Below, piece after piece: positions 16,740-24,392 of a DNA stretch of 34,414 bases. A program made the translations under genes and the position numbers. The DNA comes from Polyangiaceae bacterium (GTDB lineage: Bacteria > Myxococcota > Polyangia > Polyangiales > Polyangiaceae): positions 1 to 34,414 of the forward strand of contig JAICTU010000021.1 of assembly GCA_025936205.1 (NCBI GenBank). The letters are read 5' to 3'. The notes beneath the pieces are model-generated. The model did not search any database. It had not been told where the DNA came from and saw nothing but the letters and a program-made list of their open reading frames with translations. Position 1 is the stretch's first letter. Each line of letters starts with the position of its first letter.

Positions 16740-16774
16740 GGGCAAGGTCGGGCGGAAACGAGCCCACCCTGCCC
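16740..16774 (+). terminator. Stem-loop just after the OmpA-like gene
   Basis: Arms 16740-16753 and 16762-16774 pair over 12 bp with one mismatch and one bulge, around the loop GGAAACGA. It begins 20 bases after the stop. No T-tract follows. Confidence 0.45.
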
Positions 16775-16798
16775 CCTCCGGGTAGACCGCTTTCATCC

Positions 16799-16840
16799 AG
16801 GCCGGCAGCCGACCCTCCCCGCGAGGTACGCTGCCGGCCT
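16799..16840. terminator. Long inverted repeat upstream of the CbiC-type gene
   Basis: A perfect 11-bp stem, AGGCCGGCAGC/GCTGCCGGCCT, with a 20-base loop. Only TTGCTGC follows. It may be a transcription-terminating hairpin or a binding site; it lies 98 bases before the next gene. Confidence 0.45.
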
Positions 16841-16938
16841 TGCTGCGCCTGCTGTCCATTCCGCCCCGCTGCGTCGGCCCGGCGCAGATTCCGATCGCCT
16901 CCGTAGCGGCGGGAGAATAGAGTCGCGTCTCGCGTGCG

Positions 16939-17556
16939 ATGACGATCGAGAGTGGAGGCTTTGCCATCATCGACCAGGAGGCGGGGTCACACCACTTTCC
17001 TCCCGATGAGTGGCAGGTGGTGCGGCGGGTGATCCACGCCACCGCGGACTTCGAGTTTCTGGACCTGATGTGCTTCTCGCCCGGCGCCACCCGTGCCGGC
17101 GTGGAAGCGCTGGAGGCGGGCTGCCCGATCGTGGTGGACATGAGCATGATCTCCACGGGAGCGAACTCCGAGCGGCTGGCGGCGCGCGGCTGCGTCGTGC
17201 ACTCGTTCATCTCGGACGATGACGTGATCGCCAGCGCCAAGGCGCACAACTCGACGCGTGCGATCGAGGCGATGCACAAGGCGCACGCGAGCGGAGTGCT
17301 GGATGGCGCCATCGCCGCCGTGGGCAACGCGCCCACGGCGCTGCTCGCGCTGCGCGATCTGGTGCGCGATCACGGCGCGAAGCCGGCGCTGGTGATCGGG
17401 GTGCCGGTGGGCTTCGTGTCCGCCGCGGAGTCGAAGGAGGCCACGCTCGGGCTCGATGTGCCGCACATCGTGGCCCGCGGCCGCAAGGGCGGCAGCGTGG
17501 TCGCGGTGGCAATCTTGCAGGCGCTGCTCGCGCTGGCGAACGCGCCGGCGGGCTGA
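16939..17556 (+). CDS. cbiC: Precorrin-8X methylmutase, anaerobic CbiC type (second copy)
   Basis: The product has 205 residues. It is a second methylmutase, but of the CbiC group: IESGGFAIIDQEAG, then RRVIHATADFEFLDLMCFSPGA with the expected catalytic histidine at His33. The C-terminal AVGNAPTALLALRDL, GVPVGFVSAAESKE and RGRKGGSVVAVA blocks are intact, so it should be active. It differs from the CobH at 4089-4721 around the active site (RLIHTSGSVELSRD). In the anaerobic pathway it acts on cobalt-precorrin-8. The N-terminus is slightly short, and an in-frame TAG at 16918-16920 rules out an extension. There is no good ribosome site. It stands alone, 6 kb from cobB. Confidence 0.88.
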   Translation: MTIESGGFAIIDQEAGSHHFPPDEWQVVRRVIHATADFEFLDLMCFSPGATRAGVEALEAGCPIVVDMSMISTGANSERLAARGCVVHSFISDDDVIASAKAHNSTRAIEAMHKAHASGVLDGAIAAVGNAPTALLALRDLVRDHGAKPALVIGVPVGFVSAAESKEATLGLDVPHIVARGRKGGSVVAVAILQALLALANAPAG

Positions 17557-17559
17557 CTT

Positions 17560-17847
17560 TCAGGCGTTCGGGCGCAGTCCGGCGAGCAGCGCGACCGCAA
17601 ACACGGCGGCATCACTCGCGACTTGCATGACGCGCAGTCCGAACGGGCGAGCGAGCGGGCGCGGTCCCGCCGGTGGCGCAATCGGGCGCGCCGTGGAAGC
17701 GGGCGGCTCGGGCTGAGGCACGAGCGCCGGCAGCGGAGCCTCGGGCGCGCCCCCGACCAGGCGCAGGTGCGAGCGATGAACGCGCACGGCACTGGCCGGC
17801 GCAGCCGGCTGGCTCGAAACGAGATACAGGCGTCGATCCGTCTTCAA
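17560..17847 (-). CDS. Small proline-rich hypothetical protein
   Basis: I do not recognise it. The ORF would encode 95 residues from a TTG start with GGGAG nine bases upstream. The N-terminal half has basic and short hydrophobic segments (MKTDRRLYLVSS; HRSHLRLVGG), the middle is rich in Pro and Ala, and the C-terminus has a hydrophobic helix (AAVFAVALLAGL) that could touch a membrane. It ends three bases from the stop of the CbiC-type gene on the other strand. Ribosome site and plausible composition favour a real gene, but with no homology I cannot exclude a chance ORF. Confidence 0.42.
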   Translation of the reverse strand: MKTDRRLYLVSSQPAAPASAVRVHRSHLRLVGGAPEAPLPALVPQPEPPASTARPIAPPAGPRPLARPFGLRVMQVASDAAVFAVALLAGLRPNA

Positions 17848-17893
17848 TGCTCAGCGCTCCCGATTCTCGAAGCATAAACGGATGCGCGTTGCA

Positions 17894-17918
17894 CCGCCTG
17901 TCCCCCCAGGGGTGGCGG
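17894..17918. other. Hairpin sharing a 13-base motif with the thr leader
   Basis: CCGCC and CCCC pair with GGGG and GGCGG around a short loop. The core CCCCCAGGGGTGG (17903-17915) recurs exactly at 18034-18046 inside the leader peptide gene. It may be an upstream structural element of the same leader or of the divergent small gene. Confidence 0.4.
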
Positions 17919-17984
17919 CGACGGCGCGCGCGCCGGCACGTCCCACGGCTGCGACCCACAATTCCGAGCGGCATCGTGTTCTTG

Positions 17985-18071
17985 ATGGCCCGGCTCCCCT
18001 CAGCGCTCGTGATCACCACCACCACCACTACCACCCCCAGGGGTGGGCTCGGTGGTGTGATGGCACACTGA
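17985..18071 (+). CDS. Threonine-rich leader peptide of the thrS-like gene
   Basis: A 28-codon ORF from ATG 17985 to TGA 18069-18071. The peptide is MARLPSALVI, then seven consecutive Thr codons (18015-18035: six ACC and one ACT), then PRGGLGG, ending VMAH. In-frame GTG (17976) or TTG (17982) starts are possible; a GAGCGG element lies upstream of these. The Thr codons overlap the 5' arm of the first hairpin and a terminator hairpin follows, exactly as in the thr and his operon leaders of enteric bacteria. A ribosome short of Thr-tRNA would stall here. Expression of the peptide is inferred. Confidence 0.85.
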   Translation: MARLPSALVITTTTTTTPRGGLGGVMAH

Positions 18072-18106
18072 CGCTGGCAAAACCCGGCGCACCGCAGGCC
18101 CCTCCC
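18015..18106 (+). promoter_or_regulatory. Attenuator: pause hairpin versus antiterminator
   Basis: Arm 1 is the Thr-codon stretch (CCACC units, 18015-18037). Arm 2 is the G-rich stretch 18040-18059, which can pair with arm 1 (CCACCC with GGGTGG, and CACCACC with GGTGGTG). Arm 3 (18088-18106) can instead pair with arm 2: nine of ten positions for 18040-18049 with 18097-18106, and six for GGTGTG with CGCACC. Arm 3 is also the 5' arm of the terminator. Stalling on Thr codons would mask arm 1, favour 2:3 pairing and allow read-through into thrS. Confidence 0.8.
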
Positions 18107-18134
18107 ATCGGACGGGGCCTGTCGTCATTTCAAT
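18095..18134 (+). terminator. Attenuator terminator of the thrS-like gene
   Basis: An 8-bp perfect stem, CAGGCCCC (18095-18102) and GGGGCCTG (18114-18121), extended inside by TCC/GGA around loop CATC with one bulged C. It is followed by TCGTCATTTCAATT, moderately T-rich. It lies 23 bases after the leader-peptide stop and 54 bases before the thrS ribosome site. Confidence 0.8.
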
Positions 18135-18187
18135 TCGACACGGCCCTGTCTGCCCCACGGAACTCGCATCCCAGAGGAGACAGAAAC

Positions 18188-19420
18188 ATGTCGGAAGCAA
18201 TCGATCACCGTGACCTCGCCCGAGACCAGGACCTCTTTCATTTCCAGGAGGAGGCGCCGGGCATGGTGTTCTGGCACGCGCGCGGGCTGGCCCTGTGTCG
18301 CTCGCTGGAGCAAGCAGCGCGCGCCGTCGTCGAGCCAGACTATGCCGAGGTGCGCTCTCCGCAGCTGATGCGGCAGCCGATCTGGGAAGCCAGCGGCCAC
18401 TGGCAGCACTTCGCAGAGGGGATGTTCAAGCTGGAGGAGGACGACGGCCGAGGGCTCGCGCTGCGGCCCGTCAACTGCCCCGGGCACGCTCAGATCTACC
18501 GGAGCGCGCTGCGCTCTCACCGCGATCTGCCGCTGCGGCTGGCGGAGTTTGGTGTGGTGCATCGCAAGGAGCCGAGCGGCGCACTGCACGGTCTGTTCCG
18601 GCTGCGGCAGTTCATGCAGGACGATGGTCACATCTTCTGCCGTCCCGAGCAGGTGGCTGCCGAGCTGGAGCGCTTCTGTCGTTCCCTGCAGCTGTTCTAT
18701 CGCGGCTGCGGCTTCGCGGAGCTGGCGGTCGGGTTGTCGCGTCGCCCGCCGGAGCGGCTGGGCTCCGATGGGAACTGGGACGCCGCCGAGCAAGCGCTGG
18801 AGCGAGCGGCGCGCGGGCTCGGCGTGGAGTTCATCGACCAGCCTGGTGAGGGCGCGTTCTACGGCCCGAAGCTGGAGTTCAAGCTGCGCGATCGGCAGGC
18901 GCGCATCTGGCAATGCGGGACGATCCAGCTCGACTTCGCCATGCCCGAGCGCTTCGAGCTCGAGTATGTCGACGCCGGCGGTCAGCGCCGGCGCCCGGTC
19001 ATGCTGCACCGGGCGCTGTACGGCAGCGTCGAACGTTTCCTGGGCATCCTGCTCGAGCACTATCAGGGCCGGCTGCCGGCCTGGCTCGCACCCGAGCAAG
19101 CGCGCGTGTTCGCGCTGAGCGCGGGCGAGCTGGAGCCCGCGCGCGCGCTGTGCGCGGCGCTCCGCGCAGCAGGTCTGAGGGCGAGCCTGGACTCGAGCGA
19201 GGATCGTCTGGGCAGCCGCATCGCGCGCACGCGCCAGCTGGCGGTGCCGTTCTTGCTCTGCATCGGCGCGCGCGAAGCCCAGGCGCGGAGCGTCAGCGTG
19301 CGGCAGGGCGAGCAGCGCTCGGAGCTGGGCATCGAGCGCGCCGTTTCCGAGCTGGCTGCAGCGTGCGCGCCGCCGTTCGGCCCCGTCAGCGGAGGTTTGC
19401 CCGGGAAGCTGCCGGGCTAG
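18188..19420 (+). CDS. Threonyl-tRNA synthetase lacking TGS and editing domains
   Basis: The product has 410 residues and charges tRNA-Thr. It starts where E. coli ThrRS reaches its catalytic core (DHRDLARDQDLFHFQEEAPGMVFWH), so the N-terminal TGS and Ser-Thr editing domains (about 230 residues) are absent. Class II motif 2 is VVHRKEPSGALHGLFRLRQF and motif 3 starts VMLHRALYGSVERFLG. The zinc/threonine-site ligands are conserved as Cys97, His148 and His274. The anticodon-binding domain is about 300-395. AGAGGAGA (18173-18180) precedes the ATG. Related bacterial ThrRS are near 640 residues, so a full-length housekeeping copy elsewhere is likely. Without editing, seryl-tRNA-Thr would not be cleared by this protein. 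Regulation by the Thr leader attenuator suggests induction when charged tRNA-Thr is low. Confidence 0.93.
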   Translation: MSEAIDHRDLARDQDLFHFQEEAPGMVFWHARGLALCRSLEQAARAVVEPDYAEVRSPQLMRQPIWEASGHWQHFAEGMFKLEEDDGRGLALRPVNCPGHAQIYRSALRSHRDLPLRLAEFGVVHRKEPSGALHGLFRLRQFMQDDGHIFCRPEQVAAELERFCRSLQLFYRGCGFAELAVGLSRRPPERLGSDGNWDAAEQALERAARGLGVEFIDQPGEGAFYGPKLEFKLRDRQARIWQCGTIQLDFAMPERFELEYVDAGGQRRRPVMLHRALYGSVERFLGILLEHYQGRLPAWLAPEQARVFALSAGELEPARALCAALRAAGLRASLDSSEDRLGSRIARTRQLAVPFLLCIGAREAQARSVSVRQGEQRSELGIERAVSELAAACAPPFGPVSGGLPGKLPG

Positions 19421-19500
19421 CGACACTCACACGCCATGGATCACGCGCGGGCCTCGCGCCGCCTCCTGCCCTGCTCTGTCCGACCGGCGAACAGCTGTCC

Positions 19501-19532
19501 GTCGCTGAGCGGACGAGTGTCCGCTCGGCGGC
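19501..19532. terminator. Strong hairpin after the thrS-like gene
   Basis: A near-perfect 14-bp stem (two G-T pairs) with loop GAGT at 19515-19518; the core GAGCGGAC/GTCCGCTC is perfect. It lies 81 bases past the thrS-like stop and 87 before the next start. No T-tract, so it may be a Rho-assisted terminator, an mRNA end protector or a leader structure. Confidence 0.55.
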
Positions 19533-19618
19533 AGGTGCAGCGCGGACAGGCGCGCGCAAAGGGTGCCAAGAAAGCGGCATGGGTCCTGCTTCGGGGCGCG
19601 GCAGAAGGGAGATCTTCA

Positions 19619-22600
19619 ATGAGTGAAGCCATCGAGAACGAGGCGCCCGGCGCCAGCGTCGACGGTCGCATGCGCCGCCGTTCTTTGCCGCTCGGCGGCT
19701 GGCCCTGGCTGGCCGTGCTCACCGCCTGCGGACCGACCAGCGCGAGTGAGCAAAGTCTGGGGCTCTCGGAAAGTGCCTCCAGTCTGATCAACCATCCAGA
19801 ATCGGAGGCAGCTGCCGCCCAGGCAGGCCCCTACACTTTGTTCGAAGCGGATCCCGTGCGGCCGATCGCCGTGCTCGAGCGCAGTGGCCTGGTGGCAGTC
19901 ACGAATACGGTCGACAACTATCTCGAGCTGCTCGCCCCGACGCGCCGCACCGTGGAAGCGTGCGGGGCCGTCTCCGTGGGGCTGCAGCCCGTGGCCGTGG
20001 CCGTGATCGATGAGGGTCGGGACCGAGCCGAGCTCTGGGTGGTCAATCAGCTCTCGGACAGCGTGAGCGTCGTCGCGCTCGACACGCGCAATTGCAAGGC
20101 GGAGGTCATCCGCACGCTGGCCGTCGGCGACGAGCCGCGCGACATCGTGGTGGCCAGCGACTCGCAGGGCAACCAACGCGTGTTCGTGGCCACGGCTCAC
20201 CGCGGCCAGCAGCATCCATCCGCGGGAGCGCGGCTCGCCACCGACCTGGTCACGCCCCCGAGCGAAAAGCTCGAACGCGGCCTGGCCGACGTGCTGGTCT
20301 TCGATCCGCGAGCTCCCGATGCGCCCCCGGCGGTGGTCAACTTGTTCGCGGATCGGCCCCGCGCGCTCGCCGTCGCCGACGGTGTGGTGTACGCGGCCAG
20401 CTTCTTCAGCGGCAACCGGACCACCGTCATCCCCGCGCAGACCGTGACGGCTCGTGGCCTCGCCAGTTTGCAGGGTGTACTGGCGCTCGATGCCGACGGC
20501 GCGCCGATCGAGCAGGGCGGCGAGCTCGCGCTGGCGCCAGGCGCACAGGGCCGGGTGATCGAGGGCGGATTGCCCGCCGTGGCCGGCAGCGGGCGCTGCC
20601 TCGCCGACCCGCGCGATCAGGGCGACGATTTCCAGCTGCTGAAGCTGTGCGCCGAGACCGACGCGCAGCAGCACTTGCAGCGCGTGCTCGTGCAGCAGCC
20701 GGGCGCCGCGAATCCGAGCTGCCAGTGCACCAGCGGCGACGGCAGCTGGCAGCCCACCACCGGCTTGATCGTGAAGTTCTTCGACGATCGGGCGAGCTGT
20801 GGCGAGAGCTGGACGACCTTCCCCGACGGAACGCAGGGCTGCTGGCTCGACGCCGCGCCGAACGCGCCCGCCTCCCCCGCGCGCTTCGCCGATCAGCGCG
20901 CGGCGCCCCTCGCCTGGAACCAGCAGGTCAAGTTCTCCCTACCGGATCAGGATGTGTTCGGCATCGGGGTCGACGATCTGCAGGTGTCGAGCAGCTTCTC
21001 CGGCGTGGGCACGATCCTGTTCAGCCTGTCGGTGCAGCCGCAAACGGGCAAGCTGTTCGTGACCAACACGGACGCCCAGAACCTGACGCGCTTCGAGGGC
21101 CACGGCTCGAGCTCCAGCAGCAGCGTGATCGGTCATCTGCACGAGAGCCGCATCACCGTCATCGACCCCGGCAATGCCGACGCGGGCGCCCGGGTGCAAC
21201 CGATCCACCTGAACAGCCACATCGATTACGCGCGCTGCTGCGACAAGGACCCCGAGGAGAACAGCAAGAGCTTCGCCTTCCCCACCTCGGGCGTATTCTC
21301 TGCCGACGGCGAGCGCTTCTTCTTCAGCGCGCTCGGCTCGGACAAGATCGGCATCGTCAGCGCGGGCGCGCTGCGCTCCGGCTTCGATCAGGACGCGGCC
21401 CGAGCCGCCGGCGATCTGCGCGAGCTGTTCCTGAGCGACGACGTCGCGAACCCGGAAGGCCCCGTCGCGCTCGCGCTCGATGCTCGCCGCGATCGGCTGT
21501 ACGTCAAGACTCAGTTCGACAATGCCCTGCTGGTGGTCGATGCCGAACGCGAGCGCCTCACGGGCCGCGTGCGCTTGCCGAGCCCGGAACCGGAGTCGGT
21601 GACGCGCGGGCGCTCGGTGCTCTACAACGCGCGGCTCACCTCCTCGCATGGGGACTCGGCCTGCGCCAGCTGCCACGTGTTCGGTGACTTCGACGGCCTG
21701 GCCTGGGACCTCGGCGACCCCGAGGGACACACGGTGACGAACCCGGGCCCGTTCGCGCTGCCGGGGCGGGATATCGCGGATTTCCGCAGCAACAAGGGCC
21801 CCATGACGACCCAGACCCTGCGCGGACTCGCCAACCAGGGCCCCCTGCACTGGCGCGGCGATCGCACGCGGCGCTTCCAGGACGCGCCCGGCGAGCAGCC
21901 CGACTTCGGCTCGCTGAACGAGGCCAGCTCCTTCGGCGAGTTCGACGCCGCGATCGGCACCCTGAACGGCAACGACCGCGAGCTGGACCCGGCAGTGTTC
22001 GCGGCCTTCACCGAGTTCTCGCTGCAGCTCAGCTTGCCGCCCAACCCCAACCGGCACCTCGACAACACGCTGACGCCCGACCAGGCGGCGGCGCGCGCGC
22101 TGTTCTTCGGCTGCAGCAGCATGAGCGACGCGCAGTTCGCGGCGCGCACCTGTCTGGGCAACGATGGCTCGCTGGTCTCGATTGATGCGGCGAGCACCGA
22201 CTGCCTGTGCGCACGCAATCCCATCGTGGATGGGCTGCGCCGGCTGCCACAGGTGCAAGCCTTCGCGGAGCTGCTCGCCGCGCGTCTGGCGGAGGGCGGC
22301 CTGCGCGCGCGGCTGGAGGCGCTGGCCAGCGACAGCGCGCAGCTGCCGCCCGATCAGCGCGCGGCCGTCGCGAGCGCCGCCGCCGAGTTTGCCGCGGGCA
22401 ACGCGCAGCTGCTCGGCGCCGACCTCACGCCGGCGGAGGACTCGCTGCTCTCCGCGAGCCTGGCAGCAGCGCTCTCGCAGCTGAGCAGCGGGCTCTCGCG
22501 GGTGCTCGCGGCGTCCACACAGAACGGCACGAGCACCGCGCAGGAGATCGCCGACGCGCTGTTCGCCGCGTTGCCATCGGAGGCGGTCCCGCCCGACGTG

Positions 22601-23821
22601 CCGCGCGACGCGCAGGGCGTCAGCGTGATCTTCGACGTGATCGCGGAGGTGACCGGGTTGAGCGAGCTGGCACGCAACGACGAGCTGGCACGCGGTACGA
22701 GCGCCTTCCGCAACCTGCTCTCGGGCTGCGAAGTGGGCGTCGAGGCGCCGGCCTGCAAGCTGCGCGTCACCGATACCATGCTCACCTGCGACGGCTGCCA
22801 CCGCCTCGATCCGAAGGGCAATGCGGAGTTTGGCGTGTCGCGCCCCGGCTTCTTTGGCACCGACGGGCGCTACTCCTTCGAGGGCGAGAGCCAGGTCTTC
22901 AAGGTCCCGCACCTGCGCAACCTGTATCAGAAGGCAGGCCGTTTCGGTAACGCCCCGGACGGGTTCTTCTTGCCCGAATCGGTGCTCGGCGCGCGCCGCG
23001 GCGGCTTCTTCTCCGAGGACACCGAGTTCACGGGGCCGCAGGTCCGAGGCTTCGGCTTCTTCCATGACGGTGGCGCCGACACGCTGCACCGCTTCCACGG
23101 CGCAACGGTCTTCGCACGCAGCTCCGACAATCGGGACGCCCTGGACGCCTTCCGTCCGCGAGCAGAGCAGACGGCGGCCTGCGTGGCGCTGTTCCGGCAG
23201 GCGCCGAGCTCGCTGTTTGCAGCCGCGTCCGAGCAGGTCCGTCGCTTCCTGCCGCTGTGCACGGCGCCGGGGCCATTACCGGACGTATGCTTCAGCGATG
23301 CCAGTGCGCCGGAGTGCCAGGCGGCGCTGGCCGCTGCCGGAGCGGAGCTGGGGCTCGACGTGCTGCCGCAGATCTTCGCCGAGAACATCGAGCCGCTCTG
23401 CTTCCAGCTGGGCTCGATGGCGGAGGGCGGCAGCCCCGACGGCGTGTGTTATCCCGCCGGGCTGCACGAGCGAGCGCAGCTGGAGAGCTTCATGCTGGCC
23501 TTCGACACCAACCTGAAGCCCATGGTGGGGCAGCAGCTCACGCTCGCGAGCGCGCACGGGGAGGACGCGCGGCTCGCGCCGTTGCTGGCGGCGGCCGCCG
23601 CGGGCGACTGCGACCTCGCCCTGAGCCAGCACGGGCGCGGCTACCTGATCACCCAGCCCGACTCCGCGCAACCCGAGCAGAGCCGCCTCGAGGATCGGCG
23701 GGGGCAGCAGCTGAGGTTGGGCGAGTTGCTGGAGCGCGGCGGAGCCGCCACGCTGACCTGCCATCCGCCAGCCGTGAACCTCGGGGAAGCGCGACGCGCC
23801 GCCTTCGGCCGCGCACGTTAG
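19619..23821 (+). CDS. Giant lipoprotein: YVTN-type beta-propeller fused to di-haem cytochrome c
   Basis: The product has 1400 residues. A lipobox (LAVLTAC, Cys36) follows a 16-residue extension; the start at 19619 has AAGGGAG upstream, while ATG 19667 is an alternative. About residues 70-680 hold repeats such as LELLAPTRRTVEA, ELWVVNQLSDSVSVVALD and TLAVGDEPRDIVVASD, typical of YVTN/surface-layer beta-propellers. Two haem sites follow: CASCH at 682-686 and CDGCH at 1057-1061, the latter before VPHLRNLYQKAGRFG, the cytochrome c peroxidase/MauG-like pattern. About 20 further cysteines may form disulfides. It is likely outer-membrane or surface anchored, acting in electron transfer, peroxide reduction or oxidation of a substrate. 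The actual reaction is not known. Confidence 0.85.
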   Translation: MSEAIENEAPGASVDGRMRRRSLPLGGWPWLAVLTACGPTSASEQSLGLSESASSLINHPESEAAAAQAGPYTLFEADPVRPIAVLERSGLVAVTNTVDNYLELLAPTRRTVEACGAVSVGLQPVAVAVIDEGRDRAELWVVNQLSDSVSVVALDTRNCKAEVIRTLAVGDEPRDIVVASDSQGNQRVFVATAHRGQQHPSAGARLATDLVTPPSEKLERGLADVLVFDPRAPDAPPAVVNLFADRPRALAVADGVVYAASFFSGNRTTVIPAQTVTARGLASLQGVLALDADGAPIEQGGELALAPGAQGRVIEGGLPAVAGSGRCLADPRDQGDDFQLLKLCAETDAQQHLQRVLVQQPGAANPSCQCTSGDGSWQPTTGLIVKFFDDRASCGESWTTFPDGTQGCWLDAAPNAPASPARFADQRAAPLAWNQQVKFSLPDQDVFGIGVDDLQVSSSFSGVGTILFSLSVQPQTGKLFVTNTDAQNLTRFEGHGSSSSSSVIGHLHESRITVIDPGNADAGARVQPIHLNSHIDYARCCDKDPEENSKSFAFPTSGVFSADGERFFFSALGSDKIGIVSAGALRSGFDQDAARAAGDLRELFLSDDVANPEGPVALALDARRDRLYVKTQFDNALLVVDAERERLTGRVRLPSPEPESVTRGRSVLYNARLTSSHGDSACASCHVFGDFDGLAWDLGDPEGHTVTNPGPFALPGRDIADFRSNKGPMTTQTLRGLANQGPLHWRGDRTRRFQDAPGEQPDFGSLNEASSFGEFDAAIGTLNGNDRELDPAVFAAFTEFSLQLSLPPNPNRHLDNTLTPDQAAARALFFGCSSMSDAQFAARTCLGNDGSLVSIDAASTDCLCARNPIVDGLRRLPQVQAFAELLAARLAEGGLRARLEALASDSAQLPPDQRAAVASAAAEFAAGNAQLLGADLTPAEDSLLSASLAAALSQLSSGLSRVLAASTQNGTSTAQEIADALFAALPSEAVPPDVPRDAQGVSVIFDVIAEVTGLSELARNDELARGTSAFRNLLSGCEVGVEAPACKLRVTDTMLTCDGCHRLDPKGNAEFGVSRPGFFGTDGRYSFEGESQVFKVPHLRNLYQKAGRFGNAPDGFFLPESVLGARRGGFFSEDTEFTGPQVRGFGFFHDGGADTLHRFHGATVFARSSDNRDALDAFRPRAEQTAACVALFRQAPSSLFAAASEQVRRFLPLCTAPGPLPDVCFSDASAPECQAALAAAGAELGLDVLPQIFAENIEPLCFQLGSMAEGGSPDGVCYPAGLHERAQLESFMLAFDTNLKPMVGQQLTLASAHGEDARLAPLLAAAAAGDCDLALSQHGRGYLITQPDSAQPEQSRLEDRRGQQLRLGELLERGGAATLTCHPPAVNLGEARRAAFGRAR

Positions 23822-23870
23822 CGAGCGAGTTGCTCTTAGTCGCGGGCCAGCCAGTGACGTATCGTCCTGA

Positions 23871-24392
23871 GTGCACCTGGCCGAAACCCGACGAGCCCTC
23901 TGGAATGCGCTGCCGTCTCGCACGCGGCAGCGCGCCCCACTCCTCGCTCTGACCGGGCTGCTCGCCCTGCTCGCTGCGCGGCCCTCGCTGTTGGGCTTCG
24001 ACGGGGGCCGCAGCGCGTCCGAGCCGGAACCCTCCCCGGAGCGACCGCTGGCGCGGCTGGAGCGCCAGGATCCGCAGGCCCTGGAGAAGCTCAACCTCTC
24101 CAAGGGAGATCGCGTGGAGCTGGTGCTGGCCAACGGCACCTACCTCGAGGGCGACTACCTTCGCGTCGAGCCCCCGACGGCGAGCAATCCCGAGATGTAT
24201 GTCTTGCTGATACCCAAACGCGAGAACGGGCGCCGGCCGAGCCCGGACCCGACGCCGCGGCAGGTGCCGTTTTCGGAAGTAAGGACACTGAGCGTGAAGG
24301 TGCCGGAGTACGCCTGGATCGCGGGAGGTGCCGCCGTCGGCGTGGCTCTCGACGCCTTCATCGTCAGCATCGCCGGGGCGCTCTCGGAATAG
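23871..24392 (+). CDS. Small membrane protein of unknown function
   Basis: I do not recognise it. From GTG 23871 the product has 173 residues. An N-terminal hydrophobic segment (APLLALTGLLALLAARPSLLGF) and a C-terminal one (IAGGAAVGVALDAFIVSIAGAL) suggest two membrane anchors with a soluble loop between. The loop has a small beta-rich element, KGDRVELVLANGTYLEGDYLRVE, similar in pattern to Sm/SH3-like modules. There is no ATG at the N-terminus. It follows the propeller-cytochrome gene by 49 bases on the same strand, so they could be co-transcribed. Confidence 0.6.
   Translation: MHLAETRRALWNALPSRTRQRAPLLALTGLLALLAARPSLLGFDGGRSASEPEPSPERPLARLERQDPQALEKLNLSKGDRVELVLANGTYLEGDYLRVEPPTASNPEMYVLLIPKRENGRRPSPDPTPRQVPFSEVRTLSVKVPEYAWIAGGAAVGVALDAFIVSIAGALSE

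Noticed and set aside
17894..17960. GGGGTGGC near the thrS-like gene as a T-box antiterminator
   Set aside because: The conserved TGGNACCGCG core is absent and the Thr-rich leader explains the region better.
18188..19636. Both the thrS-like and the propeller genes begin with MSEAI
   Set aside because: Only five residues match and the following sequence is unrelated; probably coincidence.
20939..23098. 719-codon minus-strand open frame inside the propeller-cytochrome gene
   Set aside because: Antisense shadow; the plus strand has clear haem motifs and a ribosome site.
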